This document shows, one piece after another, positions 1 through 7,146 of a stretch of 64,000 nt of DNA; positions within the stretch are counted from its first letter, which is position 1, and each line of letters starts with the position of its first letter. The stretch is from the NCBI RefSeq assembly GCF_031760065.1, contig NZ_CP134500.1, positions 6,882,001 to 6,946,000 of the forward strand, given 5' to 3'. The translations under genes were made by a program, and so were the position numbers. Source of the stretch: Streptomyces durocortorensis (GTDB taxonomy: Bacteria > Actinomycetota > Actinomycetes > Streptomycetales > Streptomycetaceae). The notes under the pieces were generated by a model. That model searched no databases, was not told where the DNA came from, and saw only the letters and a program-made list of their open reading frames with translations.

Positions 1-1
1 C

Positions 2-319
2 GCCGGGCAGGTCGCCTGGGACGCCGACGGGACCACCGTCGGTCCGGGCGACCTCGCCGCGCAGGTCGAGAGGTGCTACCTCAACGTCGCCACGGCCCTC
101 TCCGCGGTGGGCGGGTCCTTCGCCGACGTGGCGAAGCTGACCGTGTACGTCGTGGACTGGACACCCGACAAGATGCCCCTGTTCCTGGAGGGCGTGGCCC
201 GGGCCGCCGCGGAGCTGGGGGCCACGCCCGTACCGCCCGGCACGCTGGTGGGTGTCGCGGCGCTCGACATCCCTGAGCACCTGGTCGAGGTCGAGGCCAC
301 CGCCGTGCTCGACGCCTGA
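2..319 (+). CDS. RidA family protein, 3' part
   Basis: Partial gene; the 5' end lies outside the window and 105 C-terminal residues are visible. The reading runs GQVAWDADG, then CYLNVATALSAVGG, then VAKLTVYVVD, and ends in PEHLVEVEATAVLDA. This is the usual RidA/YjgF/YER057c trimer-forming fold, with the family's PGTLVGVAAL stretch. Family members deaminate reactive enamine/imine intermediates of amino-acid metabolism in the cytosol, or are uncharacterised paralogues. The catalytic arginine of true RidA usually lies in a C-terminal RVxVE-type stretch that is not evident here, so the exact substrate cannot be assigned. It ends six bases before the stop of the converging ATPase gene. Confidence 0.85.
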   Translation, partial: AGQVAWDADGTTVGPGDLAAQVERCYLNVATALSAVGGSFADVAKLTVYVVDWTPDKMPLFLEGVARAAAELGATPVPPGTLVGVAALDIPEHLVEVEATAVLDA

Positions 320-324
320 CGGGC

Positions 325-780
325 TCAGGTGCTGAGCTGGAACTCCGCCCGGATCCGCTTGCCGACCGGCACCCGCTCCGCCGTGAGCCGGTCGCACAGC
401 GCCACGACGATCTCCATGCCGTGACCGCCCAGTCGGGCCGGGTCGCGGGCGTACAGCACGGGCATCGCGGTGCTGCTGTCGTAGACCGTGACGCTGATGA
501 GCTGAGCGTTGCCCTCCAGCTCCAGGAGGTAGGGGCCGTGGCTGTAGCGGTCGGCGTTGGTGACGAGTTCGCTCACGGCCAGCATGAGGTCGCTGCGCGT
601 GTGCGCGCCGATCGTGGCGAGGCACTCCACCGCGAGCCTCGTCAGGAAGCGGTCGGCGAGCGCCCGGGCCAGTGCGATACAGCCCGGCTGGCCGTCGAAG
701 ACCTCGGCGCTGAGCAGTACCTCGGCGGACCGCAGCCCCTGACCCGGGTCTTCCGGTGGGGAGATGACCTGTTCGTTCAT
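325..780 (-). CDS. RsbW-like ATP-binding regulator (HATPase_c_2)
   Basis: Predicted 151-residue GHKL-fold ATPase of the anti-sigma/serine kinase type. The N-box is readable as SELVTNADRYSHGP and the G2-type loop as LGGHGMEIVVALCDRL. The DxGxG lid motif is eroded to YDSSTAMP, as in many Streptomyces members of the family. The start at 780 was chosen because GGAG lies three bases upstream. In-frame starts at 828 (ATG) and 855 (GTG) would add an N-terminal tail but have weaker ribosome sites. It lies 90 bp downstream of the SigB/F-type sigma gene on the same strand, so the likely role is sequestering that sigma factor in a partner switch. No anti-anti-sigma gene is adjacent. Confidence 0.8.
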   Translation of the reverse strand: MNEQVISPPEDPGQGLRSAEVLLSAEVFDGQPGCIALARALADRFLTRLAVECLATIGAHTRSDLMLAVSELVTNADRYSHGPYLLELEGNAQLISVTVYDSSTAMPVLYARDPARLGGHGMEIVVALCDRLTAERVPVGKRIRAEFQLST

Positions 781-945
781 GTGCTCCAGCCAGGGCGCCG
801 CAGTGAGGTCGGAGACCTTTTCCGCCATGCGTCTACCCGTGGCGAAGAATCCCACTCCAGGGGATTCGGAGTGATCCTACGCACGTCCGGGCAGCCGCAC
901 CACGGTCGGGGAGAACTCACCGGTCCAGCCCCTCCCGTGGCCTGC

Positions 946-1842
946 TCAGGCCTCGATGCTCATCCCCTTGCGCAGCCGCTGGACGATCCGGGTGAGCAGT
1001 CGCGACACATGCATCTGGGACACACCCAGCTCCGCGCCGATCTGCGACTGCGTCATCTCCGCACCGAACCGCATCTGCACGATCCGGCGCTCCCGGTCGT
1101 CGAGCTGTTCCAGCAGCGGCGCCAGGGTGTGCAGGTTCTCGACCGACTCGATCGCCGGGTCGGTCTCGCCGAGGACGTCCGCGTAGGCCTGCTGCTCCTG
1201 GCCGGAGTCGCTATCCGCGGACGGGGTGTCGAGCGAGCCCGCCGAGTAGCCGTTGGCGGCCACGAGCCCCTCGATGATCTCCTCCTCGGGGAGGTCGAGG
1301 TGCTCGGCCAGCTCCTTGACCGTGGGGTCGCGGTCGAGCTCCGCGGAGAGCTGCTCCTTCGCCTTGGCGAGGTCCACCCGCAGCTCCTGGAGCCGCCGCG
1401 GCACATGGACGGACCAGGTGGTGTCCCGGAAGAAGCGCTTGATCTCGCCGACGATGTACGGGACGGCGAAGGTGGCGAACTCGACCTCGCGGGCCAGGTC
1501 GAACCGGTCGATCGCCTTGATCAGCCCGATCGTGCCGACCTGGATGATGTCCTCGGTGTCGTCGCCGCCCCGGTTGCGGAACCGGGACGCGGCGAAGCGC
1601 ACCAGCGAGAGGTTCATCTCGATCAGGGTGTTGCGCGCGTACTGGTGCTCGTGCGTGCCCTCCTCCAGTACCTGGAGGCGGTCGAAGAAGATCTTCGACA
1701 GGGCCCGCGCGTCCTGCGGGGCGATCTTTCCGGCGTCCTCGACCCAGGGCAGCTCTCCGGCGACGTCGGCTGTCCGCGCTCCGGTCCGGTCGTCGCTCAG
1801 TGGCGCCGTCGTTCCGGTGGCTCGCGCTGACATGGCCGTCAT
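946..1842 (-). CDS. SigB/SigF-type RNA polymerase sigma factor
   Basis: 298-residue group 3 sigma factor. Region 2 is readable around NLSLVRFAASRFRNRGGDD and DIIQVGTIGLIKAIDRFD, followed by FATFAVPYIVGEIKRFFRD. Region 3 follows. Region 4 has RIVQMRFGAEMTQSQIGAELG and the helix-turn-helix tail VSQMHVSRLLTRIVQRLR. Length and motifs match the stress/sporulation SigB-F-G class of Streptomyces. The ATG at 1842 has AGGGAGG nine bases upstream; an in-frame extension to 1905 lacks such a site. The downstream RsbW-like ATPase suggests a sigma/anti-sigma operon. Which S. coelicolor paralogue it equals cannot be decided by eye. Confidence 0.92.
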   Translation of the reverse strand: MTAMSARATGTTAPLSDDRTGARTADVAGELPWVEDAGKIAPQDARALSKIFFDRLQVLEEGTHEHQYARNTLIEMNLSLVRFAASRFRNRGGDDTEDIIQVGTIGLIKAIDRFDLAREVEFATFAVPYIVGEIKRFFRDTTWSVHVPRRLQELRVDLAKAKEQLSAELDRDPTVKELAEHLDLPEEEIIEGLVAANGYSAGSLDTPSADSDSGQEQQAYADVLGETDPAIESVENLHTLAPLLEQLDDRERRIVQMRFGAEMTQSQIGAELGVSQMHVSRLLTRIVQRLRKGMSIEA

Positions 1843-2075
1843 GGTGTCGCCCTCCCTGCTGTCCGATGTGTCGGACGGTCGCCTGCCCGGTCTCCCCGGA
1901 GTCATGCCCTCCTTTTCCGCCTTCTTCGATCGGTCGTCGCCTTTTCCGTCTCATCCGTCTCCCTCGTCGCTCCTCGCCCGAACGGAGCAGTGACCGACGC
2001 ATGGCAAACTTGACCGGGGTGTTTCGGCCGTGGTGATCAATGACCCGCGGCGACGGAGATGACAGAGGAACGGCA

Positions 2076-3560
2076 ATGACGGTGACAGAGGACAGCCCGG
2101 AGCTCGCTCCCGGAACCGACGAGTTCGGCCCCGGCATCGACCCGGAGCGGCTGGCCGTCTGCCTGAGCGTGCTCGACGAGCTCGACCGGATCGAGGTCGA
2201 CCACCCGGATGCCATCGCCGTCCGCCGGGCCACCGCCGGTATCTACCGCACGGTGAAGCAGCGTCGCCGCCAGGAGCGCCGGGCCGCGAAGACCGCCCAC
2301 GACCGGGCCGTCACCGAGGCCACCGCGACCGGCTCGGCCGAGCGCATCGACGACGAGACGCAGGGCGTCCTGCCCTCCTCCTCCGTCCAGGCCGAGATCG
2401 CGGGCATCCTCCAGCGGCCCCGGTCCTGCTACATCTGCAAGACGCGTTACGTCGAGGTCGACGCGTTCTACCACCAGCTCTGCCAGCCGTGCGCCAAGGA
2501 CAACCGCGCCCGCCGCGACGCCCGCACCGACCTCACCGGGCGCCGGGCGCTGCTCACCGGCGGCCGGGCCAAGATCGGCATGTACATCGCGCTGCGGCTG
2601 CTGCGCGACGGTGCGCACACCACCATCACCACCCGCTTCCCCAACGACGCGATCCGCCGTTTCAAGGCGATGGAGGACAGCGACGAGTGGATCCACCGGC
2701 TGAAGGTCGTCGGCATCGACCTCCGCGACCCCGCCCAGGTCGTGGCGCTCGCCGACTCGGTCGCCGCCGAGGGCCCGCTGGACATCCTGATCAACAACGC
2801 GGCCCAGACCGTCCGCCGCTCCCCGGGCGCCTACAGCGAGCTGGTCAACGCCGAGTCCGCCCCGCTGCCCGCCGGCGAGCTGCCCGCCGCCGAGGTGATC
2901 GGCACCTTCAACAGCGGCACGGTCGACCGGGTGGCCGCGCTCCCCGCCGCCCGCAAGGAGGCTCTGAGCGCCCAGGAGGTCACCGACCTCGCGCTGGTCA
3001 CCGGCTCCGCCTCCCCGGCCCGGATCGCCGCGGGCACCGCGATCGACGCGGGCGGGCTCGTCCCCGACCTGCACGACACCAACAGCTGGATCCAGACGGT
3101 GGAGGAGGTCGAGCCGATCGAGCTCCTCGAAGTCCAGCTCTGCAACTCCACCGCCCCGTTCATCCTGATCAGCAGGCTTCGACCGGCGATGGCAGCGACC
3201 GCCGCGAAGCACGCGTACGTCGTCAACGTCTCCGCGATGGAGGGTGTCTTCAGCCGCGGCTACAAGGGTGCGGGCCACCCGCACACCAACATGGCCAAGG
3301 CCGCGCTCAACATGCTGACGCGTACCAGTGCCCAGGAGATGTTCGAGAGGGACGGCATCCTGATGACGGCCGTGGACACCGGCTGGATCACGGACGAACG
3401 CCCGCACCCGGACAAGATGCGGCTCGCCGAGGAAGGCTTCCACGCCCCCCTCGACCTGGTCGACGGCGCCGCCCGGGTCTACGACCCGATCGTCCGCGGA
3501 GAGGCGGGCGAGGCGCTCTACGGCTGCTTCCTCAAGGACTACGCCCCGGCGAACTGGTAA
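2076..3560 (+). CDS. SDR-family protein with N-terminal four-cysteine knuckle
   Basis: 494-residue protein. Residues 1-145 are a charged N-terminal region ending in a CxxC-x14-CxxC knuckle (C118, C121, C136, C139) that looks metal-binding. Residues about 153-490 are a short-chain dehydrogenase fold: cofactor loop TGGRAKIGMYIALRLL, ILINNAAQT, and NVSAMEG in the position of the catalytic serine. Where the canonical YxxxK should be, the sequence reads HPHTNMAKAAL, so the catalytic Tyr appears to be Thr while the Lys is kept. It may therefore bind a nucleotide without ordinary dehydrogenase chemistry. The ATG at 2076 follows AGAGGAACGGCA. It is divergent from the sigma gene and ends before a strong terminator. 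No substrate is assigned. Confidence 0.82.
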   Translation: MTVTEDSPELAPGTDEFGPGIDPERLAVCLSVLDELDRIEVDHPDAIAVRRATAGIYRTVKQRRRQERRAAKTAHDRAVTEATATGSAERIDDETQGVLPSSSVQAEIAGILQRPRSCYICKTRYVEVDAFYHQLCQPCAKDNRARRDARTDLTGRRALLTGGRAKIGMYIALRLLRDGAHTTITTRFPNDAIRRFKAMEDSDEWIHRLKVVGIDLRDPAQVVALADSVAAEGPLDILINNAAQTVRRSPGAYSELVNAESAPLPAGELPAAEVIGTFNSGTVDRVAALPAARKEALSAQEVTDLALVTGSASPARIAAGTAIDAGGLVPDLHDTNSWIQTVEEVEPIELLEVQLCNSTAPFILISRLRPAMAATAAKHAYVVNVSAMEGVFSRGYKGAGHPHTNMAKAALNMLTRTSAQEMFERDGILMTAVDTGWITDERPHPDKMRLAEEGFHAPLDLVDGAARVYDPIVRGEAGEALYGCFLKDYAPANW

Positions 3561-3607
3561 CCCGAACAGCCCAACCGGAGCGCATCCCTCCGCGCGCAGG
3601 CCGGATA

Positions 3608-3640
3608 CCCGGCCCAGGATTTCCCCTGGGCCGGGTTTTT
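3608..3640 (+). terminator. Rho-independent terminator after the SDR gene
   Basis: A perfect 11-bp stem (3608-3618 pairs with 3625-3635) with a six-base loop, followed by TTTTT at 3636-3640. This is a textbook intrinsic terminator 48 bases after the SDR stop codon and is unusual here in having a real T-tract. Confidence 0.93.
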
Positions 3641-3701
3641 GCTGTGCGGAGTGGCTGAAAGTGACCTACTGCACACGTTCTATCGAGCGCAGTGGCGCTC
3701 A

Positions 3702-3720
3702 TTTGGTTAGGCTGAGGTGA
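3702..3720 (+). promoter_or_regulatory. Iron-box-like sequence (DtxR/DmdR/IdeR type)
   Basis: TTTGGTTAGGCTGAGGTGA agrees at 15 of 19 positions with the DtxR/IdeR consensus TWAGGTWAGSCTWASCTWA. The left half is nearly perfect and the right half is weak. It lies about 200 bp upstream of the 58-residue peptide gene. Whether DmdR binds it is inferred only. Confidence 0.35.
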
Positions 3721-3844
3721 ACGGACGTCATCGAGGAGCCCACGAAGGTTCCCCGACCGTCCTGGGACATGGCCGGGTAACCCGGCCGCCGTCCCGCCCC
3801 GAACCGGCGCCACCGCGACCGACATATCCCAACCCCTGCCCGCT

Positions 3845-3893
3845 CAGGGCGGTCGCGCTCCGGCATCGGTGCCGGAGCGTCGGCGACGCCCTG
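3845..3893 (+). promoter_or_regulatory. Structured 5' leader of the small peptide gene
   Basis: Nested inverted repeats: an outer 7-bp stem (3845-3851 with 3887-3893) encloses a perfect 9-bp stem (3856-3864 with 3871-3879) with a six-base loop. It ends 26 bases before the GTG of the peptide gene, leaving its GAGGAG site free. A further 8-bp inverted repeat with a one-base centre lies at 3771-3787. Together they suggest RNA-level or repressor control of the peptide gene. No known riboswitch class is recognised. Confidence 0.45.
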
Positions 3894-3919
3894 GGTGACG
3901 CGACACAGAGGAGTGCGCG

Positions 3920-4096
3920 GTGACGACACCGGAACTGACCGAGCGAGAGAAGCGCCCCGCCGAACGGCACGGAGGACGGCCCGGCCGCCCCGAGACCCTG
4001 AGCAACATCGAGGTCTGGGCCAGGTCCGCCCCGATCCGGCTGGCCGGATACGAGGACGACCTCGCCGAGCCCCACATCCTGCCCGGCATCGACTGA
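3920..4096 (+). CDS. Unrecognised 58-residue peptide
   Basis: A short gene with a good ribosome site: GAGGAG at 3908-3913, six bases before GTG. The N-terminal half is charged and basic (TEREKRPAERHGGR). The C-terminal half is compact and acidic (SNIEVWARSAPIRLAGYEDD, ending EPHILPGID). There is no signal peptide, transmembrane segment or cysteine. The hydrophilic leader with a distinct acidic C-terminus resembles ribosomally made peptide precursors, but no maturase, protease or transporter gene is adjacent, so this is only a possibility. The upstream structured leader and iron-box-like site support a real, regulated gene. It converges on the lipase maturation factor gene with a 26-bp gap. 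Confidence 0.6.
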   Translation: MTTPELTEREKRPAERHGGRPGRPETLSNIEVWARSAPIRLAGYEDDLAEPHILPGID

Positions 4097-4122
4097 CGGC
4101 AGTGCCCCCGGCGGCCCGGGTC

Positions 4123-5553
4123 TCAGCCTCCCCGCTCCGGAGGGCGGGGCCGGGACACGGGCCGCAGGAATTCCCGTACGTAGGTCCGGTGCCACCAGCA
4201 GCCGGTGGCCCGCAGCTCCCGCAGATCCGTGAACCGGTAGTGGAACACCCGGGCGCGCACATGGCGCGGCGGTCCGTCGGGGAACGGGTTGTGCCCCAGC
4301 AGCCGGAGCGTGTCCCGGTCGCCCTCCAGCAGCCGCTCGGCGAACGGCCCGAACCAGGAGCGCGCGTACGCGGGGGAGAGCGCCGCGAACCACATCATCC
4401 AGTCGAGCCGCAGATGGTACGGAGCGAAGGGGCGCGGCAGCCGGTGTGGATCGCCGGGCTTGCCGCGGAAGCCGTACTCCCGCCAGTCGCCACCCTCGTG
4501 CGGCACCTCGTCGACCGTGCCCTCCACCACCACTTCCAGCCGTGTCCGGCTGATGGACCCGAAGGCTCCATAGGTGTTGACCAGGTGCAGCGGGTCGTAG
4601 GACCGGTTCATCGCCTGCCGTCGCGAGAGCAGATTGCGCGCCGGGCGGTAGCTGAGCACCAGCACCAGGACGGCCACCGCGATGACGACCGCCTCGTACC
4701 AGAGGGGTGGCGGGGCCTGGGCGGGCGGCGGTCCGGCCAGGGGCGTCCAGTCGATCACCGAGAGTGCCAGGGCGATCGTCAGCCAGTTCAGCCAGGCGAA
4801 GTTCCCCGACAGGACCAGCCAGAGCTGGGTGAGGACCATCAGACCGGCCGCCGCGCTCGCCACCGGCTGCGGGGTGAACAGCAGGAAGGGGACCAGCAGC
4901 TGGGTGACGTGGTTGGCGGCGACCTCGACGCGGTGCACGGGCCTGGGCAGATGGTGGAAGAACCAGCTCAGCGGCCCCGGCATCGGCTGGGTCTCGTGGT
5001 GGAAGTCCAGACACGTCAGCCGCCGCCAGCAGGCGTCACCGCGCATCTTGATCAGCCCGGCGCCGAACTCCACCCGGAACAGCAGCCACCGCAGCAGCCA
5101 CAGCACCAGCACCGGCGCGGCCGTGTCCCGGGTGCCCAGGAAGATCGCCAGGAACCCCGTCTCCAGCAGGAGCGACTCCCAGCCGAATCCGTACCAGACC
5201 TGCCCCACCTGGACGATCGACAGGTACAGCACCCACGGCAGTGCCCAGAGCAGCATGCCGCCCCACAGCGGCAGCAGACCGTCGAGCCCGGTGAGCAGGG
5301 CCACCGAGACGGCGCAGCCGCTCCAGGCGACGGCGGCGAAGAAGCGGTCTGAGTAGTGCAGCCGGAAGAGCCCCGGAGCCGCCCGCCAGGGGGTGCGCCG
5401 CAGCAGTTCGGGCACGGGCAGCATGCCGCGCTCGCCGATCAGCGCCCGGAACTGGAGCGCGGCGGAGAGGAAGGCGACCAGATAGACCACGGCCAGAGCC
5501 CGCTGGAAGATCAGCCGACTCAGCCAGTAGCCGTCCGCGGTGAACCACTCCAT
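4123..5553 (-). CDS. Lipase maturation factor family membrane protein
   Basis: 476 residues. The N-terminus carries the family signature: a first membrane segment, then LQFRALIGERGMLPV, then several hydrophobic segments (WGGMLLWALPWVLYL, LLVPFLLFTPQPVASAAAGL, EAVVIAVAVLVLVLSY). The C-terminal soluble part contains YEFG-like and GKPGDPHRLPRPFAPYHLRL motifs typical of LMF1/LMF2 relatives. Eukaryotic LMF1 helps fold lipoprotein lipase in the ER; the role of bacterial homologues is not established. The ATG at 5553 begins MEWFTADGYWLSRLIFQRAL, the usual family start. It is monocistronic as far as can be seen, between the peptide gene and the DUF1990 gene. Confidence 0.88.
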   Translation of the reverse strand: MEWFTADGYWLSRLIFQRALAVVYLVAFLSAALQFRALIGERGMLPVPELLRRTPWRAAPGLFRLHYSDRFFAAVAWSGCAVSVALLTGLDGLLPLWGGMLLWALPWVLYLSIVQVGQVWYGFGWESLLLETGFLAIFLGTRDTAAPVLVLWLLRWLLFRVEFGAGLIKMRGDACWRRLTCLDFHHETQPMPGPLSWFFHHLPRPVHRVEVAANHVTQLLVPFLLFTPQPVASAAAGLMVLTQLWLVLSGNFAWLNWLTIALALSVIDWTPLAGPPPAQAPPPLWYEAVVIAVAVLVLVLSYRPARNLLSRRQAMNRSYDPLHLVNTYGAFGSISRTRLEVVVEGTVDEVPHEGGDWREYGFRGKPGDPHRLPRPFAPYHLRLDWMMWFAALSPAYARSWFGPFAERLLEGDRDTLRLLGHNPFPDGPPRHVRARVFHYRFTDLRELRATGCWWHRTYVREFLRPVSRPRPPERGG

Positions 5554-5575
5554 CCCTGCCAGTATCTGCCAGGCG

Positions 5576-6088
5576 TCAGCCCGCGGCGACGATACGGCGG
5601 AGCGTGCGGCCCAGCCTGCGGGCGTACCAGAGCTGGACGGGCGGGATCAGCGGCCCGGCGAGCCGTGTGTACCAGGAGGCGGGGCGCGAGAAGGCCATGA
5701 CCGTGAACCACACGGTGCCGTCGTCCGCGAAGTCGACGACGAAGCACTCCTCGCCGCGCTCCGGGTGCCCGGTCAGGGTGCCGTAGGCGAAGCCGGTGCG
5801 CCCGTCCTCCCCGTACGCCGTCCAGATCACCTCGCACGGGGCGGTGAAGCGCAGCGGGCCCAGGCCCAGGGAGACCCGGACGCTCCCGCCGGGCTCCGCG
5901 CGCCGGGCCGGGGCCTCCACCCGGGCGCCCGAGGCGCGGTGCATCCGCCACTCCGTTATCGCCGCGCCCGCGGCGGCGAAGTCCGCTGCCCCCCGGCCGA
6001 CCCGGGTGCGGTGGTGCAGGTGGTTGTAGCCCCGGGGGAGCGGGCCGAGACGGGTGGCCCCGACCTCCGGGTAGCTGAGCGTGCTCAT
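5576..6088 (-). CDS. DUF1990 family protein
   Basis: 170 residues starting MSTLSYPEVGAT. It contains the family's THLHH-like stretch (GYNHLHHRTRVGRG), GARVEAPARR, and a C-terminal PASWYTRLAGPLIPPVQLWY segment. Function is unknown; the fold is a START/SRPBCC-like sheet in some predictions. The ATG overlaps the stop of the upstream YndJ-like gene by four bases (ATGA), so the two are translationally coupled. AGGCAGGA lies ahead of the start. DUF1990 and YndJ-like proteins are often encoded together, which supports both calls. Confidence 0.85.
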   Translation of the reverse strand: MSTLSYPEVGATRLGPLPRGYNHLHHRTRVGRGAADFAAAGAAITEWRMHRASGARVEAPARRAEPGGSVRVSLGLGPLRFTAPCEVIWTAYGEDGRTGFAYGTLTGHPERGEECFVVDFADDGTVWFTVMAFSRPASWYTRLAGPLIPPVQLWYARRLGRTLRRIVAAG

Positions 6089-6963
6089 GCGGTCCTGCCT
6101 TCGGTGTGGATGAGGTCCCCGGTGTTGCCGGGGCTTGCGGTACGGGCGGGGCTTTCGGTGCGGATGCGCTGCCAGGCGAGCAGCGAGCAGAGCGCGAAGC
6201 CCAGCGCGTTGCCCAGTCCATGGGTGGCGGCCATCCAGGTCAGGGTGGGGTGGGGCAGCCCGGTCGCCTCGCCCAGTGCCCAGCTCAGCGCCAGCAGCAT
6301 CGTCGCCACCAGGACGGCCGCCGAGGAGAGCAGCAGCAGGCGCGTCGTCCGGTCCCGGTCCCCGGCGTGGCCCAGGCGCCAGGTGAGCAGGCCGACCGTC
6401 CACATCCCGGCCGTGAGGACCACGGCCCCGGCCAGTTCCGCCCAGTCGCCGAGGAAGTAGCCCACGAGGACGAGCAGGGTGCCGAGTGGCACGCTCAGAG
6501 CGGCGAAGCGGCCCGCCGGGCCCTCACAGATCCGGCAGACGAGCCCGGCGATCAGGGCGGCGGCGAATCCGGCGAAGTGGAAGTGCGGCACGGTCAGCGC
6601 GAGGATGCCGAGGTCGAAGCCGAACAGTTCGTGCCCCGAGCGCTCCGCGACCAGCGCGATCGCGGCGACGGCCGGGGAGACCAGTGCGGTGAGCAGCGCG
6701 ATCCCGGCGGGACCGAGGTCCCGGCCGCGCCACGCCAGGCGCGGGGCGTGCAGGGCGAGCAGCACGGTGCCCAGCGCGTAGCAGACGGCGAGCGCGGTGG
6801 CCGTCGCGCCGCGCGGCAGCCACAGGGCGAGCGCGCCATGGGCGGCGAAGAACGGCCAGAGTCTGCGGATGCGGTCCAGCTCCGGCAGCCCGGTCAGCCG
6901 CAGGCCGGCCGGGACGACCACGAGCATGCCCAGCATCACGATGGCGTTGACCAGCACGTACAC
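6085..6963 (-). CDS. YndJ-like integral membrane protein
   Basis: About 292 residues and nearly all membrane-embedded, with eight or more hydrophobic segments (for example AIVMLGMLVVVPAGLRL, AAVLVATMLLALSWALG, LGNALGFALCSLLAW). The HFHFAGFAAALIAG motif in the middle and the coupling to a DUF1990 gene identify the YndJ family, whose function is unknown. GTG at 6963 was chosen because GAGGGGG lies seven bases upstream; an in-frame GTG at 6987 would add eight residues. The promoter region carries two TTGAACGTGTTCAA elements, so the pair is probably repressed by a TetR-like protein that is not encoded nearby. Confidence 0.78.
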   Translation of the reverse strand: MYVLVNAIVMLGMLVVVPAGLRLTGLPELDRIRRLWPFFAAHGALALWLPRGATATALAVCYALGTVLLALHAPRLAWRGRDLGPAGIALLTALVSPAVAAIALVAERSGHELFGFDLGILALTVPHFHFAGFAAALIAGLVCRICEGPAGRFAALSVPLGTLLVLVGYFLGDWAELAGAVVLTAGMWTVGLLTWRLGHAGDRDRTTRLLLLSSAAVLVATMLLALSWALGEATGLPHPTLTWMAATHGLGNALGFALCSLLAWQRIRTESPARTASPGNTGDLIHTEGRTA

Positions 6964-6992
6964 GGCTGCCCCCCTCACTTCGAACACGCGCT

Positions 6993-7006
6993 TTGAACGT
7001 GTTCAA
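6993..7006. promoter_or_regulatory. TTGAAC-GT-GTTCAA operator, copy 1
   Basis: A near-perfect palindrome with six-base arms around a GT centre, 30 bp ahead of the chosen YndJ start. An identical copy follows 41 bp away. Size and symmetry fit a TetR-family dimer site. Confidence 0.6.
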
Positions 7007-7033
7007 CTGTTGAGGTCGAGAGTAGAGCATGTT

Positions 7034-7047
7034 TTGAACGTGTTCAA
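7034..7047. promoter_or_regulatory. TTGAAC-GT-GTTCAA operator, copy 2
   Basis: Identical to the copy at 6993 and in the same orientation, 41 bp (close to four helical turns) away, so two dimers would sit on one DNA face. It lies between the divergent YndJ and DUF6777 genes and could serve either one. Confidence 0.6.
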
Positions 7048-7146
7048 GAGTGGGTGCGGTGCCGGATCGTCCGCTTGCGGGCCCGTGTCCGGTGCGGCAC
7101 AGATGGTGACACCCATCCGATCCATTGGGACAGGCAGGAGAGCTCT

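Noticed and set aside
421..1830. 469-residue open frame antisense to the sigma factor and ATPase genes
   Set aside because: Low-complexity Arg/Gly/Val-rich translation with no domain; a mirror of GC-rich codons in real genes.
3717..3923. 68-codon ORF overlapping the leader of the small peptide
   Set aside because: No ribosome site and it crosses the stem-loops; the peptide at 3920 has far better signals.
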